Shown here: positions 1-8,540 of the stretch, piece after piece
Layout: every line of letters starts with the position of its first letter
Position numbering within the stretch: the stretch's first letter is position 1
From: Aphanomyces cochlioides
Lineage: Eukaryota > Oomycota > Saprolegniomycetes > Saprolegniales > Verrucalvaceae
Assembly: GCA_019828595.1 (NCBI GenBank)
Contig: JAHQRK010000009.1
Coordinates: 2,711,066-2,775,065, forward strand
DNA: 64,000 nucleotides
Direction: 5' to 3'
Position numbers and translations under genes: made by a program
The notes under the pieces: model-generated
What the model saw: only the letters and a program-made list of their open reading frames with translations
What the model was told of the DNA's origin: nothing
Database searches by the model: none

Positions 1-277
1 TTTGGAGCAAGCCTCGCGAAGAGACTCAACAGAACAAAAACAAGACTGCATTTGTCTTGTCAAGAGTATAGAGATGGACACTGCAGATGGACCACAGTCC
101 GTGAAAGAGAGATTCAAGGAATGTCTTATCCATATGTGCGTAGAGGTGAGCACATCTTTTCGTGCTGGACGTGGCATGAGGTGACTAGTAAGAGCTGAGA
201 AGAATACAGGAGGAATCCTAAGGAAAGGCAAGAATGTTGGGAGGAGAGGACGAAATCGGAGAAAAGGGGAAAAACGT
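1..277. repeat. Right part of the tRNA-Ile spacer (unit 1)
   Basis: This is the end of the roughly 1-kb spacer that precedes every tRNA-Ile gene here; base 1 corresponds to base 8192 of the next unit. Compared with the other copies it has an extra AG near 66-71 (GTATAGAGATGG instead of GTATAGATGG), which removes an in-frame stop. I see no recognisable gene. Weak coding-like runs in this spacer are discussed with the complete copy at 7469-8466. Confidence 0.85.
270..274 (-). terminator. Pol III T5 terminator of tRNA-Ile copy 1
   Basis: On the minus strand five T residues follow the tRNA 3' end after 3 nt (ACG), the usual Pol III stop. A second T run, TTTT, lies a few bases further on. Confidence 0.85.
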
Positions 278-350
278 TGGTCATACTGGGGCTCGAACCC
301 AGGACCCTGGCGTTATTAGCACCATGCTCTACCGACTGAGCTATACGACC
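278..350 (-). tRNA. tRNA-Ile(AAT), copy 1
   Basis: Read on the minus strand, 73 nt fold into a complete cloverleaf. The acceptor stem pairs GGTCGTA with TATGACC, and the 5-bp anticodon stem carries loop CTAATAA. The anticodon is AAT, which decodes Ile after A34 is deaminated to inosine. The T loop is TTCGAGC and the discriminator base is A. Both internal Pol III promoter blocks fit consensus: A box TAGCTCAGTCGG and B box GGTTCGAGCC. No intron and no encoded CCA are present. The gene abuts a retroelement at its 5' end, so its natural upstream flank is displaced, but everything needed for Pol III transcription is inside or downstream of the gene. It should be functional. Confidence 0.96.
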
Positions 351-351
351 T
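337..351. repeat. Upstream target-site duplication (inside the tRNA)
   Basis: TGAGCTATACGACCT is the left copy of the duplication flanking the element at 352-5748; its partner is 5749-5763. Bases 337-350 are also the first 14 nt of the tRNA on the minus strand. The inner edge cuts the A box between TAGCTCA and GTCGG. The same left copy occurs in each of the other five tRNA genes. Confidence 0.9.
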
Positions 352-1474
352 AGCCAACCCTCCGCAGTGGACTGGCGTCAAGGCGTCGAGAGGCAAGCGC
401 AAGAAGACGCAACAGCAAGTGGATTCCCCCGAGCATGGCCGCTCTTGGATTTCGCCCAACATGTTTGAAGCCCTCGACGAACGTGTGTGTGTCAACCCCG
501 AGGAACACGTTGCTCAGTTTGGCGATTACAAGATCTCAACGATTGTACCCAAGCTGGACGTCTCGGATGACCCTCCCCACCTCCCTACGTCCGGTCAATT
601 TGTCGGCGGCACCAAGATCCAAGATGGCGTTCCCAAGCGCATAGAAATGTCTCTTGACGAAATTCTCGCCGAACTACAAGACCTCGACACCAAGACAGCC
701 AAAGTTCCATTGCATCTCTCAACCCAAGTCGAAGATGCAGTGACCAACAGCTCGTTCAACCTTGCCCAACTCATCAACGACGGCCGCGTCGACATGCTGT
801 GTAGCCATCTCGAGCGTTCCCCGATTGAATTTGGCTTGCAACTGCACCGACTTTTTGATGAAGACCGTGCATGCTTTGAGTACTTTGTGAGACAACGCCT
901 CCTCCATCGGTGGCTTCGAGCGACTTGGGGTGGAGACAAACCGTTCTCCCAGCTGTACTCATTGACGTGGGGTGTGCGTATGACCCGCGAGCACGTTCAA
1001 GCCATCTTCAGCAACATCGAGCTATTCAAGAACATCGACTTCATCGATACTACCATTGACGGCGACGAGATTTCCCTCCACCGCGGCGACCTGGAAGAAG
1101 TGTTGGCTGTGGCAGAAGTTCTCTTGGCCATTCATGCTCCAACGTACTACAACAGTGATGCTGCGATCGTGGCCTCTACCAAGTACCCGGTCACTGCACT
1201 GGCTTCTCATTTGGGCTCCCGCTGTTTGTCGGGCGTATCGCTATCTGCCATATTGCTTGACACGAGCTTCGGCCTCTTGATTTGGAATATCATGGAAACG
1301 TTGTATGCCGGCGAAGACGAGAAGTCGCGATACGTCTTGACCACGATCCTGGAATTCCATGAGGCTGGCTCCCTGGACCCCACCTTCGACAACCAAGTGA
1401 TGTTCCAACCCGACACTCAGACACTCATGCTGGGAGATGTTGCGAACGCAACGTCTGTCGCGTTCCGTGGCTAA
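352..1474 (+). pseudogene. ORF1 C-terminal remnant, family A (unit 1)
   Basis: This is the open C-terminal third of ORF1, cut off by the 5' truncation. The first in-frame ATG is at 461 (NMFEALDERV). It retains the basic cluster RGKRKKTQQQ and ends ...VAFRG with TAA at 1472-1474, overlapping the ORF2 start. It lacks the start codon, the N-terminal repeats and the conserved middle of ORF1, so any product would be partial. The frame has no stop, which fits a young copy. Confidence 0.85.
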
Positions 1475-4400
1475 GGTGGTCGCGGCCGGTCTCTTCACCA
1501 AGTTCCCCATACTCGAACTGACCACTGCCAACCTCAATGGGCTGAAAGACAACGGACATCTTGTGGCGCGGCGACTCCAAATTCCGACCCAAGCCGTTTT
1601 CTTTCAAGAAACCAAAATCAATAACATCAAACATCTCGAAACCTTCCAACTCCACCTCAACAACGAAGTAGGCGTTGGCAAATACAAGCTCTTCACCAAC
1701 GATCTCCGCACTGATCGCGTCGACTCACTCAACAATCGGCGCTGCGGTGTGGCATCGTATTTCCATGGATCCATGCCTGGATTCCTCGACCTGCAACACT
1801 TGACCACCCATGACCGACCTGGAAGATACATGGTTGTTCGAACTCAGTGGGACGGCGTTCCTGTGTACTTTCACAACGTCTATGCCCCGGTTATCGCTCA
1901 CTCTCGAGCACCGTTTTTCGACGATCTGCCTCGCGACTTTGAAGACGACAGCATTCACTTTGTCGGAGGCGATTTCAACTTACCCCTGGAGGAGCATCTG
2001 GACGCGACTCGACCTCGCCAAGACCACAACGCTGGTAAGGCGGAATGCATTGCCTGGCTTTCAGCACTTGGTGTTATCGATGCGTGGAGGATGCACCACC
2101 CCAACGAGCGCGTTTACAGCGGCCCTGGTCGAAGCAACCGCCTCGACTACCTGTTTGTGGACCAAGATATCGTCGCTCAAACGTACGCACGTTCAAGCTA
2201 TTCCCCAAGCAGCTTTGCAGGCGACCACATGGAACACAAAGTGGTCCTCTCCTGCGAGCAGCGAGCTCCCGACCGAAGTTACTGGCGCCTCCCCCGTGAG
2301 CTCTTAAAGAACCCTCAAGTAGTCGCAGCGATCAAGGCCGAAGCCAATCAACTTTTGGACGAGATGCGCGCAGACGACACTCAAAACTTTGGCGCAAAGT
2401 GGTACGGCTGGTTGAAGAGAATGAAGAAGCGTCTCCAAGTCAGTCATCGCCAGTACATTGACTCGATGAAGTACACACTCAACAGCCTCAAGATGAAGTG
2501 GCTTACTTCCCGCCGAGCATTCGACATGGGACTCGTTGAGACATCCATTGTTAATACCGCCCGTCAAGCCCTTGACACTGCCCGCAGCGAGTACCGACAG
2601 TTCAACCTGGATCAGCAATTCGACTTTCACGCCAACGTCAACGAGCGAGGTACCAGTCACTTTTTTCGTCGACCCAAGGGGATCAAAGTGCCGCTCTCGT
2701 CCGTGACAATCAACGGTGCAACGTCGACTGACCCGTCTGAAGTCAAGGCTGGTTTTACGTCTCATTGGAAAAACATCATGGTCACTCCAAGAGACCAACC
2801 ACCGTTGAATCGGGCCCGTCGCCGAGCTATCATTCGAGCCATTACTCGACGTCTCACTCAAGAACAGCGCGACGCTCTGGAAAGTCCTCTCACGGCGGAA
2901 GACCTGTGCGGCGCGCTCAAGTCTATGAACCCGAACAAGTCTCCTGGTTCAGACGGCTGGCCTGCAGCTTTCTTTCAAGTCTCCCCGGACGTATTCGCCC
3001 AAATCCTGCTCAAGGTGTTCAACTACCAACTCACCCATCACGGTCACCTCCTGCTCCAACAACGCCGAAGTGCAGTGGCGCTCTTGTTCAAGGCTGGAGA
3101 CAGAGGCGACCCTGGCAACTATCGGCCGATTACTCTCATGTCGGTTGAAGTCAAGATTCTATCGCGGGCGCTGGCCTACCGTCTTGCACAAGTTGCCCCA
3201 TACCTCGCTCACCCAAGCCAAGCTGGTTTTGTCCCTGGCCGTCGCTTGCACGACCACGTGATGCTGGTACAAGCATTGCAGACTTTCTGTACCAATGAAG
3301 ACCACGACTACTACGCGACGTTTCTCGACTTTTCCAAGGCATACGATATGGTTGACCAAGGCTTTCTCTTCGACGTACTCAAGGAGATGAACATCGGTCC
3401 CACATTTGTGTCTTGGGTTCAGTTGCTTTACAATACGCCTCTGGTCCAGATCATTTTCAACGACGGTCTTGGCCCTACCATACGGCCTACCCGCGGAGTC
3501 AAGCAAGGTTGCCCCCTATCGTGCATGCTCTTCGTACTTTACCTCGAGCCACTCGGCGAAATGCTACGCGGATCTCCTGATTTTGGTATTCCCCTTCCAA
3601 ATGGAGACTCACTGACGAGCATCTACTTTGCCGACGACACGACTCTACTCTCGTCATCCCTCCAAGCGGCGGTCGAGCAAATGGCAATTGTCGAAGACTT
3701 TTGCTCTGTGTCTGGAGCTCGTCTCAACGTTGCCAAGTGCATGACTTTGGCGCTCAACAACAATCTCGATATCGAAGACATCGACGATGGTGGCCTCTTG
3801 AACGTCTTGCCGAGCGAGAAGCCAGTGAAATACCTTGGTATTCTCTTTGGCCACCGACTGCCGCGCGATTTTCAAGTCCAGCAACTGAACGACAAGTTTC
3901 TGGCTGCGTTTCAAACGTGGGGAAGTCGTGCGCGAACCATCCAAGGCCGCAAACTCATCGTATCGACCATGTTGTTGTCGTTGTTATGGCATGTCACGGC
4001 TGCAGTGTATGTGCCTCCAACGATGGTTGCCGTTTGGCAAAGAATGGTCAACAAGTACATCCTTGGTCGGAAGACGCAAATCACCGACCATCATCGCTCA
4101 ACTATTTGCCGCAAGTGGCAGTTCGATCAAAAACTCGGCCTCGGTATTCCGCATGTGGCTTCGAAGCTTCGGACTCAGCGACTGCTGCGGCTCCAACTCT
4201 TGATGCAGCCCAATTCACCCAACACATTTGCCCCATGGAAGTTGCTTGTCAAGAGACAATTTTCCCGTGTCATGAACAAGCTGTATCGCGACACCCACCC
4301 GTTCGACTTTCTCACGTACTTCCCCAACCACAGCTCCAAGTGGTTGTTTTTGTGGGAGCTGCATCCTCTTTGGCACGACATTTGGCATCAATGGGCCGCC

Positions 4401-5591
4401 ACACCTATGGCCAAGCGAACCGCTTCGCCACCAAGCCTCGAAGAACTTTTGAACCTCCCCGTGTGGCTGACATCCTACCCCGCTCTGCAAGTTGGTCCTG
4501 CGGGTGCTACATCAAATGTCGTGAAGACTGCTCTGTGTCGTCGATGGTGTAGACATGCGTCTCAAAACGGTTTCCACTGCCTCAAAGACTTCTTGACACG
4601 GCAAGGGACATGGCCTACAAGAGCTGCGTTTATTGATCGACTGTCATCCAACAACCGTGCGGCACAAGTGACGTTACAAGCGAACGGCGCGATGGGATTT
4701 GCAGCACCCGAACGTGCTGGTCAAGTTTATAGCCACCTCACCAAGATATTCGACCAAGTCCTCCGCACGTCTGGCGTTCGAACTGGAACTGCTTTGACCG
4801 ATATCGATACAACAAGTCACCCTTTCAAGGCACTTTTCAAAGATCAATTGCTATCCTTCGAGCGTTGGCCCAAGCGACTCGTATCACGTTTGGCGCATCA
4901 CGCCCCTTCGGATGGAAAACCGCACCCAGTGGCGACATCGTCCCGCGTCGAGCAACAAGATATTGCGACCTACGTGCGACTCATCCGCAAAACATGCCGT
5001 TGGCCGCCTCCCCTCCATGGCGACGTTTGGTTTCGACTGTTGTTCAACATGCTGCCTGTCAACTCGCGCTTGTTCTACTTGCAACCTCAGCAGCCAGACG
5101 TAATTTGCTGTGTCTATACCAATTGCGACGCACCGGAGAACCAACACCACGCCTTCCACACCTGCTCTCGCGTGTATCCCCTTTGGCGTTTTCACGCGAC
5201 CGCTTGGCGATGCTTCGGTGTCAATTTCGATTGGACTGCCATCACCAACATCGACCGCTTTCAAGTCAACGAACGCGGTAGCCAGCTTCAAGACATACTG
5301 TTTGTGCTCTGGGCTCTTCTGTGTGCTTCCAACCTTCACTATATTTGGACAACGCACAACGCCGCCAAGTTCGAATCGAAGGAGCCGCCTCCGCCAGAAA
5401 TTTGGCAAGAAGTCAGCTTCATCCGATGGCATGCATCGATCCGCAGATGGCTTCGCCTCCAAGAAGTTGACAGCCCTCAACGAGTGGAAGCAATTTCAGC
5501 AATCAATACTTTGCATAGACAACCTGTCTATCGCCCACTGGTAGCCAAGTACCCGACTTTGCTCGCGCTCCAACCTTCAGCCCCAAATTAA
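1437..5591 (+). CDS. ORF2: APE endonuclease-reverse transcriptase, family A (unit 1)
   Basis: Intact 1384-aa protein. Residues about 28-275 are an APE-type endonuclease with the expected catalytic set: N34 (LNG), E58 (QETK), Y149 (NVYAP), D179 and N181 (GGDFN), D237 (NRLDY), and D263-H264. Residues about 490-780 are a reverse transcriptase: D631 in LDFSKAYD, GVKQGCPLS at 687-695, and F731-A-D-D734. The RT resembles the L1/Tx1 group (QAGFVPGR, YLEPLGEML). A CCHC motif (C1225, C1230, H1238, C1243) lies near the C-terminus. No RNase H domain is visible. The role inferred is to nick the tRNA gene and copy element RNA at the nick. The ATG at 1437 lies 38 nt before the end of the ORF1 stop codon, in the +1 frame. 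ORF2 is complete although ORF1 is truncated in this copy. Confidence 0.95.
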   Translation: MLRTQRLSRSVAKVVAAGLFTKFPILELTTANLNGLKDNGHLVARRLQIPTQAVFFQETKINNIKHLETFQLHLNNEVGVGKYKLFTNDLRTDRVDSLNNRRCGVASYFHGSMPGFLDLQHLTTHDRPGRYMVVRTQWDGVPVYFHNVYAPVIAHSRAPFFDDLPRDFEDDSIHFVGGDFNLPLEEHLDATRPRQDHNAGKAECIAWLSALGVIDAWRMHHPNERVYSGPGRSNRLDYLFVDQDIVAQTYARSSYSPSSFAGDHMEHKVVLSCEQRAPDRSYWRLPRELLKNPQVVAAIKAEANQLLDEMRADDTQNFGAKWYGWLKRMKKRLQVSHRQYIDSMKYTLNSLKMKWLTSRRAFDMGLVETSIVNTARQALDTARSEYRQFNLDQQFDFHANVNERGTSHFFRRPKGIKVPLSSVTINGATSTDPSEVKAGFTSHWKNIMVTPRDQPPLNRARRRAIIRAITRRLTQEQRDALESPLTAEDLCGALKSMNPNKSPGSDGWPAAFFQVSPDVFAQILLKVFNYQLTHHGHLLLQQRRSAVALLFKAGDRGDPGNYRPITLMSVEVKILSRALAYRLAQVAPYLAHPSQAGFVPGRRLHDHVMLVQALQTFCTNEDHDYYATFLDFSKAYDMVDQGFLFDVLKEMNIGPTFVSWVQLLYNTPLVQIIFNDGLGPTIRPTRGVKQGCPLSCMLFVLYLEPLGEMLRGSPDFGIPLPNGDSLTSIYFADDTTLLSSSLQAAVEQMAIVEDFCSVSGARLNVAKCMTLALNNNLDIEDIDDGGLLNVLPSEKPVKYLGILFGHRLPRDFQVQQLNDKFLAAFQTWGSRARTIQGRKLIVSTMLLSLLWHVTAAVYVPPTMVAVWQRMVNKYILGRKTQITDHHRSTICRKWQFDQKLGLGIPHVASKLRTQRLLRLQLLMQPNSPNTFAPWKLLVKRQFSRVMNKLYRDTHPFDFLTYFPNHSSKWLFLWELHPLWHDIWHQWAATPMAKRTASPPSLEELLNLPVWLTSYPALQVGPAGATSNVVKTALCRRWCRHASQNGFHCLKDFLTRQGTWPTRAAFIDRLSSNNRAAQVTLQANGAMGFAAPERAGQVYSHLTKIFDQVLRTSGVRTGTALTDIDTTSHPFKALFKDQLLSFERWPKRLVSRLAHHAPSDGKPHPVATSSRVEQQDIATYVRLIRKTCRWPPPLHGDVWFRLLFNMLPVNSRLFYLQPQQPDVICCVYTNCDAPENQHHAFHTCSRVYPLWRFHATAWRCFGVNFDWTAITNIDRFQVNERGSQLQDILFVLWALLCASNLHYIWTTHNAAKFESKEPPPPEIWQEVSFIRWHASIRRWLRLQEVDSPQRVEAISAINTLHRQPVYRPLVAKYPTLLALQPSAPN

Positions 5592-5748
5592 CAAGCCCCA
5601 AGTATTTATTCAACAAGTCAAAAATCGCTGTACTCCAAAGCCCAAAGTAGAAAATCTGCTGAAGCATTTGGAAGTGGGATGAGCCGTTAGTAGGCAATAT
5701 TAGTATTAGTAGATATTGAAAGTCTATTAATATACCTCCCCATTGCAG
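5592..5748 (+). promoter_or_regulatory. Family A 3' UTR, presumed RT recognition region
   Basis: 157 nt after the ORF2 stop. It contains a possible stem GCC(5683-5685)/GGC(5693-5695) with a 7-nt loop, followed by AATATTAGT, and ends CTCCCCATTGCAG directly at the duplication. Family B has the same stem closed by TTCG and the same AATATTAGT. A 3' UTR without poly(A) but with a family-shared fold is what site-specific non-LTR elements use to recruit their RT. Assignment to that role is inference. Confidence 0.55.
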
Positions 5749-5763
5749 TGAGCTATACGACCT
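5749..5763. repeat. Target-site duplication between A and C (unit 1)
   Basis: TGAGCTATACGACCT. It is the right-hand duplication of the truncated A insertion and at the same time the original left edge of the older C element that starts at 5764. Confidence 0.92.
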
Positions 5764-5764
5764 C

Positions 5765-7297
5765 CCTGAAGACTCGGTCGCCAAGTGGCAGTCCATGGTG
5801 TACAAGTTCATCTTGACAAGAAAGCGACACAAGGAAGACAAGCACATGTCCTTGATCAACTCTGGCGTGGCGTATCATCCCAGCCTGGGTCTCAGGATTC
5901 CGCATATTGCGTCAAGAATTCGTGCTCAACGTGTTCAGCGACTTCAATTCCTTGTTCAGACCGACAACGAAGAACCATCGTTATGGTCTGTTCTCCCGAA
6001 GCAGCTCTTTCGAAGGTGCATGGAGCCGTTCGCAAGATACTCGTCGTGGGACTGCCTCATGTATCATCCCAACCACAACACAAATCACATGCGACTTGAA
6101 GTACTCCCTTTGTTGTGGCGGAAAATCTGGGCCAACTGGCATCGTATCCCCCTTACGCGCAAATGTCCTGAAACGCCGACACAATCTCAGCTCCCTACCA
6201 TGTCTGTTTGGCTGCAAATTCATCCGCTGTTTTTGGTTCCTGGTTCCAATGGACCAACCTCGCTTGCTGTCGCCCTCAAACATCATCGTCCCTTCTACAA
6301 GTTCCTCGCCCAAGAAGGCTTGCATTGCTTGGACGATTTCGTCACCACACAACGCGTGTGGCCCTCCTATGAAGAATTCAAGTTGCAAATGGAGCCTTAC
6401 GTTTGGCGGTTCCCTGGCGATGATTTTCCACGCGTGTTTCGCCATTTGTACTCCCTGCTTTCACTCATTGCGACCACTGTATGGCAAGTACTGGGTATCC
6501 CTCTCGTGGAAGCTGTGCCTCCCAATCATGAAGTTCAAATCCCCGTCGGACAAGTTTGGAAGAATGTCTTTGTTCCTTTTCAACAATGGCCGCGCAAGTA
6601 CATCCGATCGATTTGCTTTTGCGCGCCACTACTCACCAAACAGCACCCCTTGTCGAGCGATTCAAGAAACAATGATTTGGCGATCAAGAAATACATGAAC
6701 AAGACTGTGAAACCTTTGATGCGATATCCAACTCCTGTTCAAGCCGATGTGTGGTGGCGAATCTTGTTTCGGATGCTACCCGTCAACTCTCGCTTCTTTT
6801 TCCTTCAAGACACCAACCCTAGCATTATCGAATGCTCCTTTCCTGGTTGCTCAGCCGTCGAAACGATACAACACATCCTGTTCGACTGCAAGTTTGTCAA
6901 GCCTGTGTGGAATTGGCATCAAGCAGCGTGGCGGCCGTTTGGTATTCCATTTACATGGAATACGATTATCAACCTCGACGAATTCGCGGTTTCTGAAGAA
7001 TGGGTGTCTCATTTTTCAGTGATTCGTCGTTTGTGGGTCCTTCTCGTTTCATCTTTGCTACGGGACTTTTGGATTCATCGCAATCGAACCAAGTTTGAAG
7101 GCAAAACAGTGCCATACATCCATGCGGTCAAGGAAGTATCTCTTGTTTCGTGGACCGCAAATATCAGACGAATGCTCCGTGATCCTACAATGGACAGTGA
7201 TGAAGCAATGCAAGTCTCCGAGATAGTCGAAAAACTCAAGTCTCATACCAACTACACTTGGTTTTGGGAGAAGAACTTGCGAGCGACACTTGTGTAA
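5765..7297 (+). pseudogene. Family C ORF2 C-terminal fragment (unit 1)
   Basis: Open frame of about 510 codons from the truncation point; the first ATG at 5795 gives 500 aa. It lacks endonuclease and RT. The visible landmarks are the segment after RT (RIPHIASRIRAQRVQRLQFL), a CCHC motif C-x4-C-x7-H-x4-C around ECSFPGCSAVETIQHILFDC, and a C-terminal NRTKFEGK...SWTANIRR block aligning with NAAKFESK...RWHASIRR of family A. It cannot encode a working retrotransposase. Units 1 and 2 read PYIHAV where units 3-6 read PYIQAV. Confidence 0.85.
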
Positions 7298-7453
7298 AGA
7301 AGTCTCAAGATTTCAAGACAATGCAAGAGCTCAATCGAACTCACGCAACGATTCAAGTGGCTTTCGAGTAGAACTTAGTAGTCCTTGTTCCCCATTGGGT
7401 CGTCTAGGCAAATATTTATAGGGGTTAAAGGTCAAATATACCCCGATTGTCAT
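7298..7453 (+). promoter_or_regulatory. Family C 3' UTR
   Basis: 156 nt ending CCCCGATTGTCA. It shares with A and B a GGCAAATATT-like block (GGC at 7407-7409) and the near-terminal CCCC(A/G)ATTG, despite otherwise different sequence. No poly(A). Confidence 0.5.
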
Positions 7454-7468
7454 TGAGCTATACGACCT
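7454..7468. repeat. Target-site duplication at the C/spacer edge (unit 1)
   Basis: TGAGCTATACGACCT, followed by ATTATACTTATT. As the outermost duplication it joins the natural sequence that once lay upstream of the tRNA gene, so the base following GACC at the original locus was T. Confidence 0.9.
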
Positions 7469-8466
7469 ATTATACTTATTCCCATACACACCACATCACA
7501 CAACACACGTTCTCAAACACATTGACACACACACTTTTTTTCCACACACAAAAGAAACCTACAACATATCCCACACACCATCCACTCTCCCAACAAAACA
7601 AAACCTACGCAATTCAATTTGGCATCCGCTCGTCGTCAGCCCTCGACAGTCCCAAGCTTCATTCCTCGTGTCCTCTGTCCATATCCTTTTACACGCATAC
7701 TATTTAATTATAAACGTTATTATTAGCAGAGAGTTTTGACCTACATTTTCGTCTTTAAAGTCATGTTTCTCAAACGCTATAATGTTTTCCAAGTTATTTC
7801 TTATTGCATGCAAATCCTCATGAAATTCATATTCGGCGGGTCAAATTTCTTATCAAAACTCAAATACTTTGCTTCAGTATGGAGAAAAGTTCATCGTCGT
7901 TGTCGACCACTGTCAAGTGGCTCATTCATATAACGCCAACAAGCCAGGACAGAGCTTTGTGAAGGCAAAGCTACACGATCTTGAAAAGATTGTCGATCCC
8001 ATTCGAGATGCTTCGTTTTGTTTATCCGTGTAGATTCCTATTTACATGTATTTTGGATGCATGCCTTGGCTGCCACGTTGAGGTGATTCAAATGAAATTC
8101 ACAGACTCAGAGATCATTGCAAACGATTGCATGACTACATCAAGACATGTCGGCGTATCTCGATGTGTCAACCATCGTAAACACACGAGCGTTTGGAGCA
8201 AGCCTCGCGAAGAGACTCAACAGAACAAAAACAAGACTGCATTTGTCTTGTCAAGAGTATAGATGGACACTGCAGATGGACCACAGTCCGTGAAAGAGAG
8301 ATTCAAGGAATGTCTTATCCATATGTGCGTAGAGGTGAGCACATCTTTTCGTGCTGGACGTGGCATGAGGTGACTAGTAAGAGCTGAGAAGAATACAGGA
8401 GGAATCCTAAGGAAAGGCAAGAATGTTGGGAGGAGAGGACGAAATCGGAGAAAAGGGGAAAAACGT
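7469..8466. repeat. tRNA-Ile spacer, complete copy (unit 1 to 2)
   Basis: 998 bp repeated in every unit. The first part is CA-rich (CACACCACATCACACAACAC and similar, about 7485-7560), then AT-rich to about 7870. One frame is open from 7824 to a stop at 8031-8033 and includes YGEKFIVVVDHCQ. The same frame reopens at 8082 (GDSNEIHRLRDHCKRLHDYI) and again at about 8193. The pieces look like exons of a decayed host gene with short introns, but I recognise no family and call no gene. The last 30 nt hold the tRNA terminator. Confidence 0.75.
8459..8463 (-). terminator. Pol III T5 terminator of tRNA-Ile copy 2
   Basis: Five T on the minus strand, 3 nt past the tRNA 3' end. Confidence 0.85.
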
Positions 8467-8539
8467 TGGTCATACTGGGGCTCGAACCCAGGACCCTGGC
8501 GTTATTAGCACCATGCTCTACCGACTGAGCTATACGACC
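8467..8539 (-). tRNA. tRNA-Ile(AAT), copy 2
   Basis: Identical over all 73 nt to copy 1, with intact A and B boxes and anticodon AAT. It is followed on the plus strand by T and then the truncated A element. Confidence 0.96.
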
Positions 8540-8540
8540 T

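Larger units (their letters stand above)
352..5748 (+). mobile_element. Family A non-LTR retrotransposon, 5'-truncated (unit 1)
   Basis: About 5.4 kb. It starts inside ORF1 at AGCCAACCCTCC (equivalent to about 29629 in the full-length copy) and runs through complete ORF2 to the 3' end CTCCCCATTGCAG. There are no terminal repeats and no poly(A). The 5' truncation, the short direct repeats and the EN-RT protein identify a non-LTR (LINE-type) element copied by target-primed reverse transcription. The same truncation point in units 1, 2, 3 and 5 shows that these are duplicates of one insertion, not separate events. Confidence 0.93.
5764..7453 (+). mobile_element. Family C non-LTR retrotransposon, 5'-truncated (unit 1)
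   Basis: 1.69-kb 3' fragment of a second family. The coding part matches the post-RT third of family A ORF2 at protein level (for example LGLRIPHIASRI against LGLGIPHVASKL) but is clearly diverged. The 3' UTR (7298-7453) ends CCCCGATTGTCA, resembling the A and B ends, and abuts the duplication. It lies farther from the tRNA than A, so it is the older insertion in the stack. Confidence 0.9.

Noticed and set aside
419..421. GTG as a start for the truncated ORF1 (also GTG/TTG starts at 8556, 27707, 35596 and 62240)
   Set aside because: Eukaryotic genes are expected to start at ATG. Family comparison supports 27749 for ORF1 and 35608 for ORF3, and the truncated frames simply continue from the cut point.
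900..977. Reading the 78 bp missing in unit 6 as an intron present in the other copies
   Set aside because: It does not begin with GT and end with AG, it is coding and conserved in the decayed relative (RWLRAS...), and its loss removes conserved residues.
595..1280. Many 60-200 aa open frames on the minus strand and in other plus frames across ORF1 and ORF2
   Set aside because: They repeat in every copy only because the ORF beneath them is repeated; none has recognisable motifs, and all lie inside well-supported coding frames.
5749..5762. Additional tRNA genes or functional half-tRNAs at the downstream duplications
   Set aside because: Only 14 nt of the tRNA and half of the A box are present, with no B box or terminator; they are scars of insertion.
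337..7468. CRISPR-like array from the regularly repeated 15-mer
   Set aside because: Spacings are kilobases and follow element ends, the sequence is the tRNA 5' end, and the DNA is eukaryotic.
7447..7707. 86-aa open frame in the CA-rich start of the spacer
   Set aside because: Low-complexity His/Thr/Tyr text from CA-rich DNA; its start overlaps the target-site duplication, and a one-base change in unit 5 alters its whole C-terminus.
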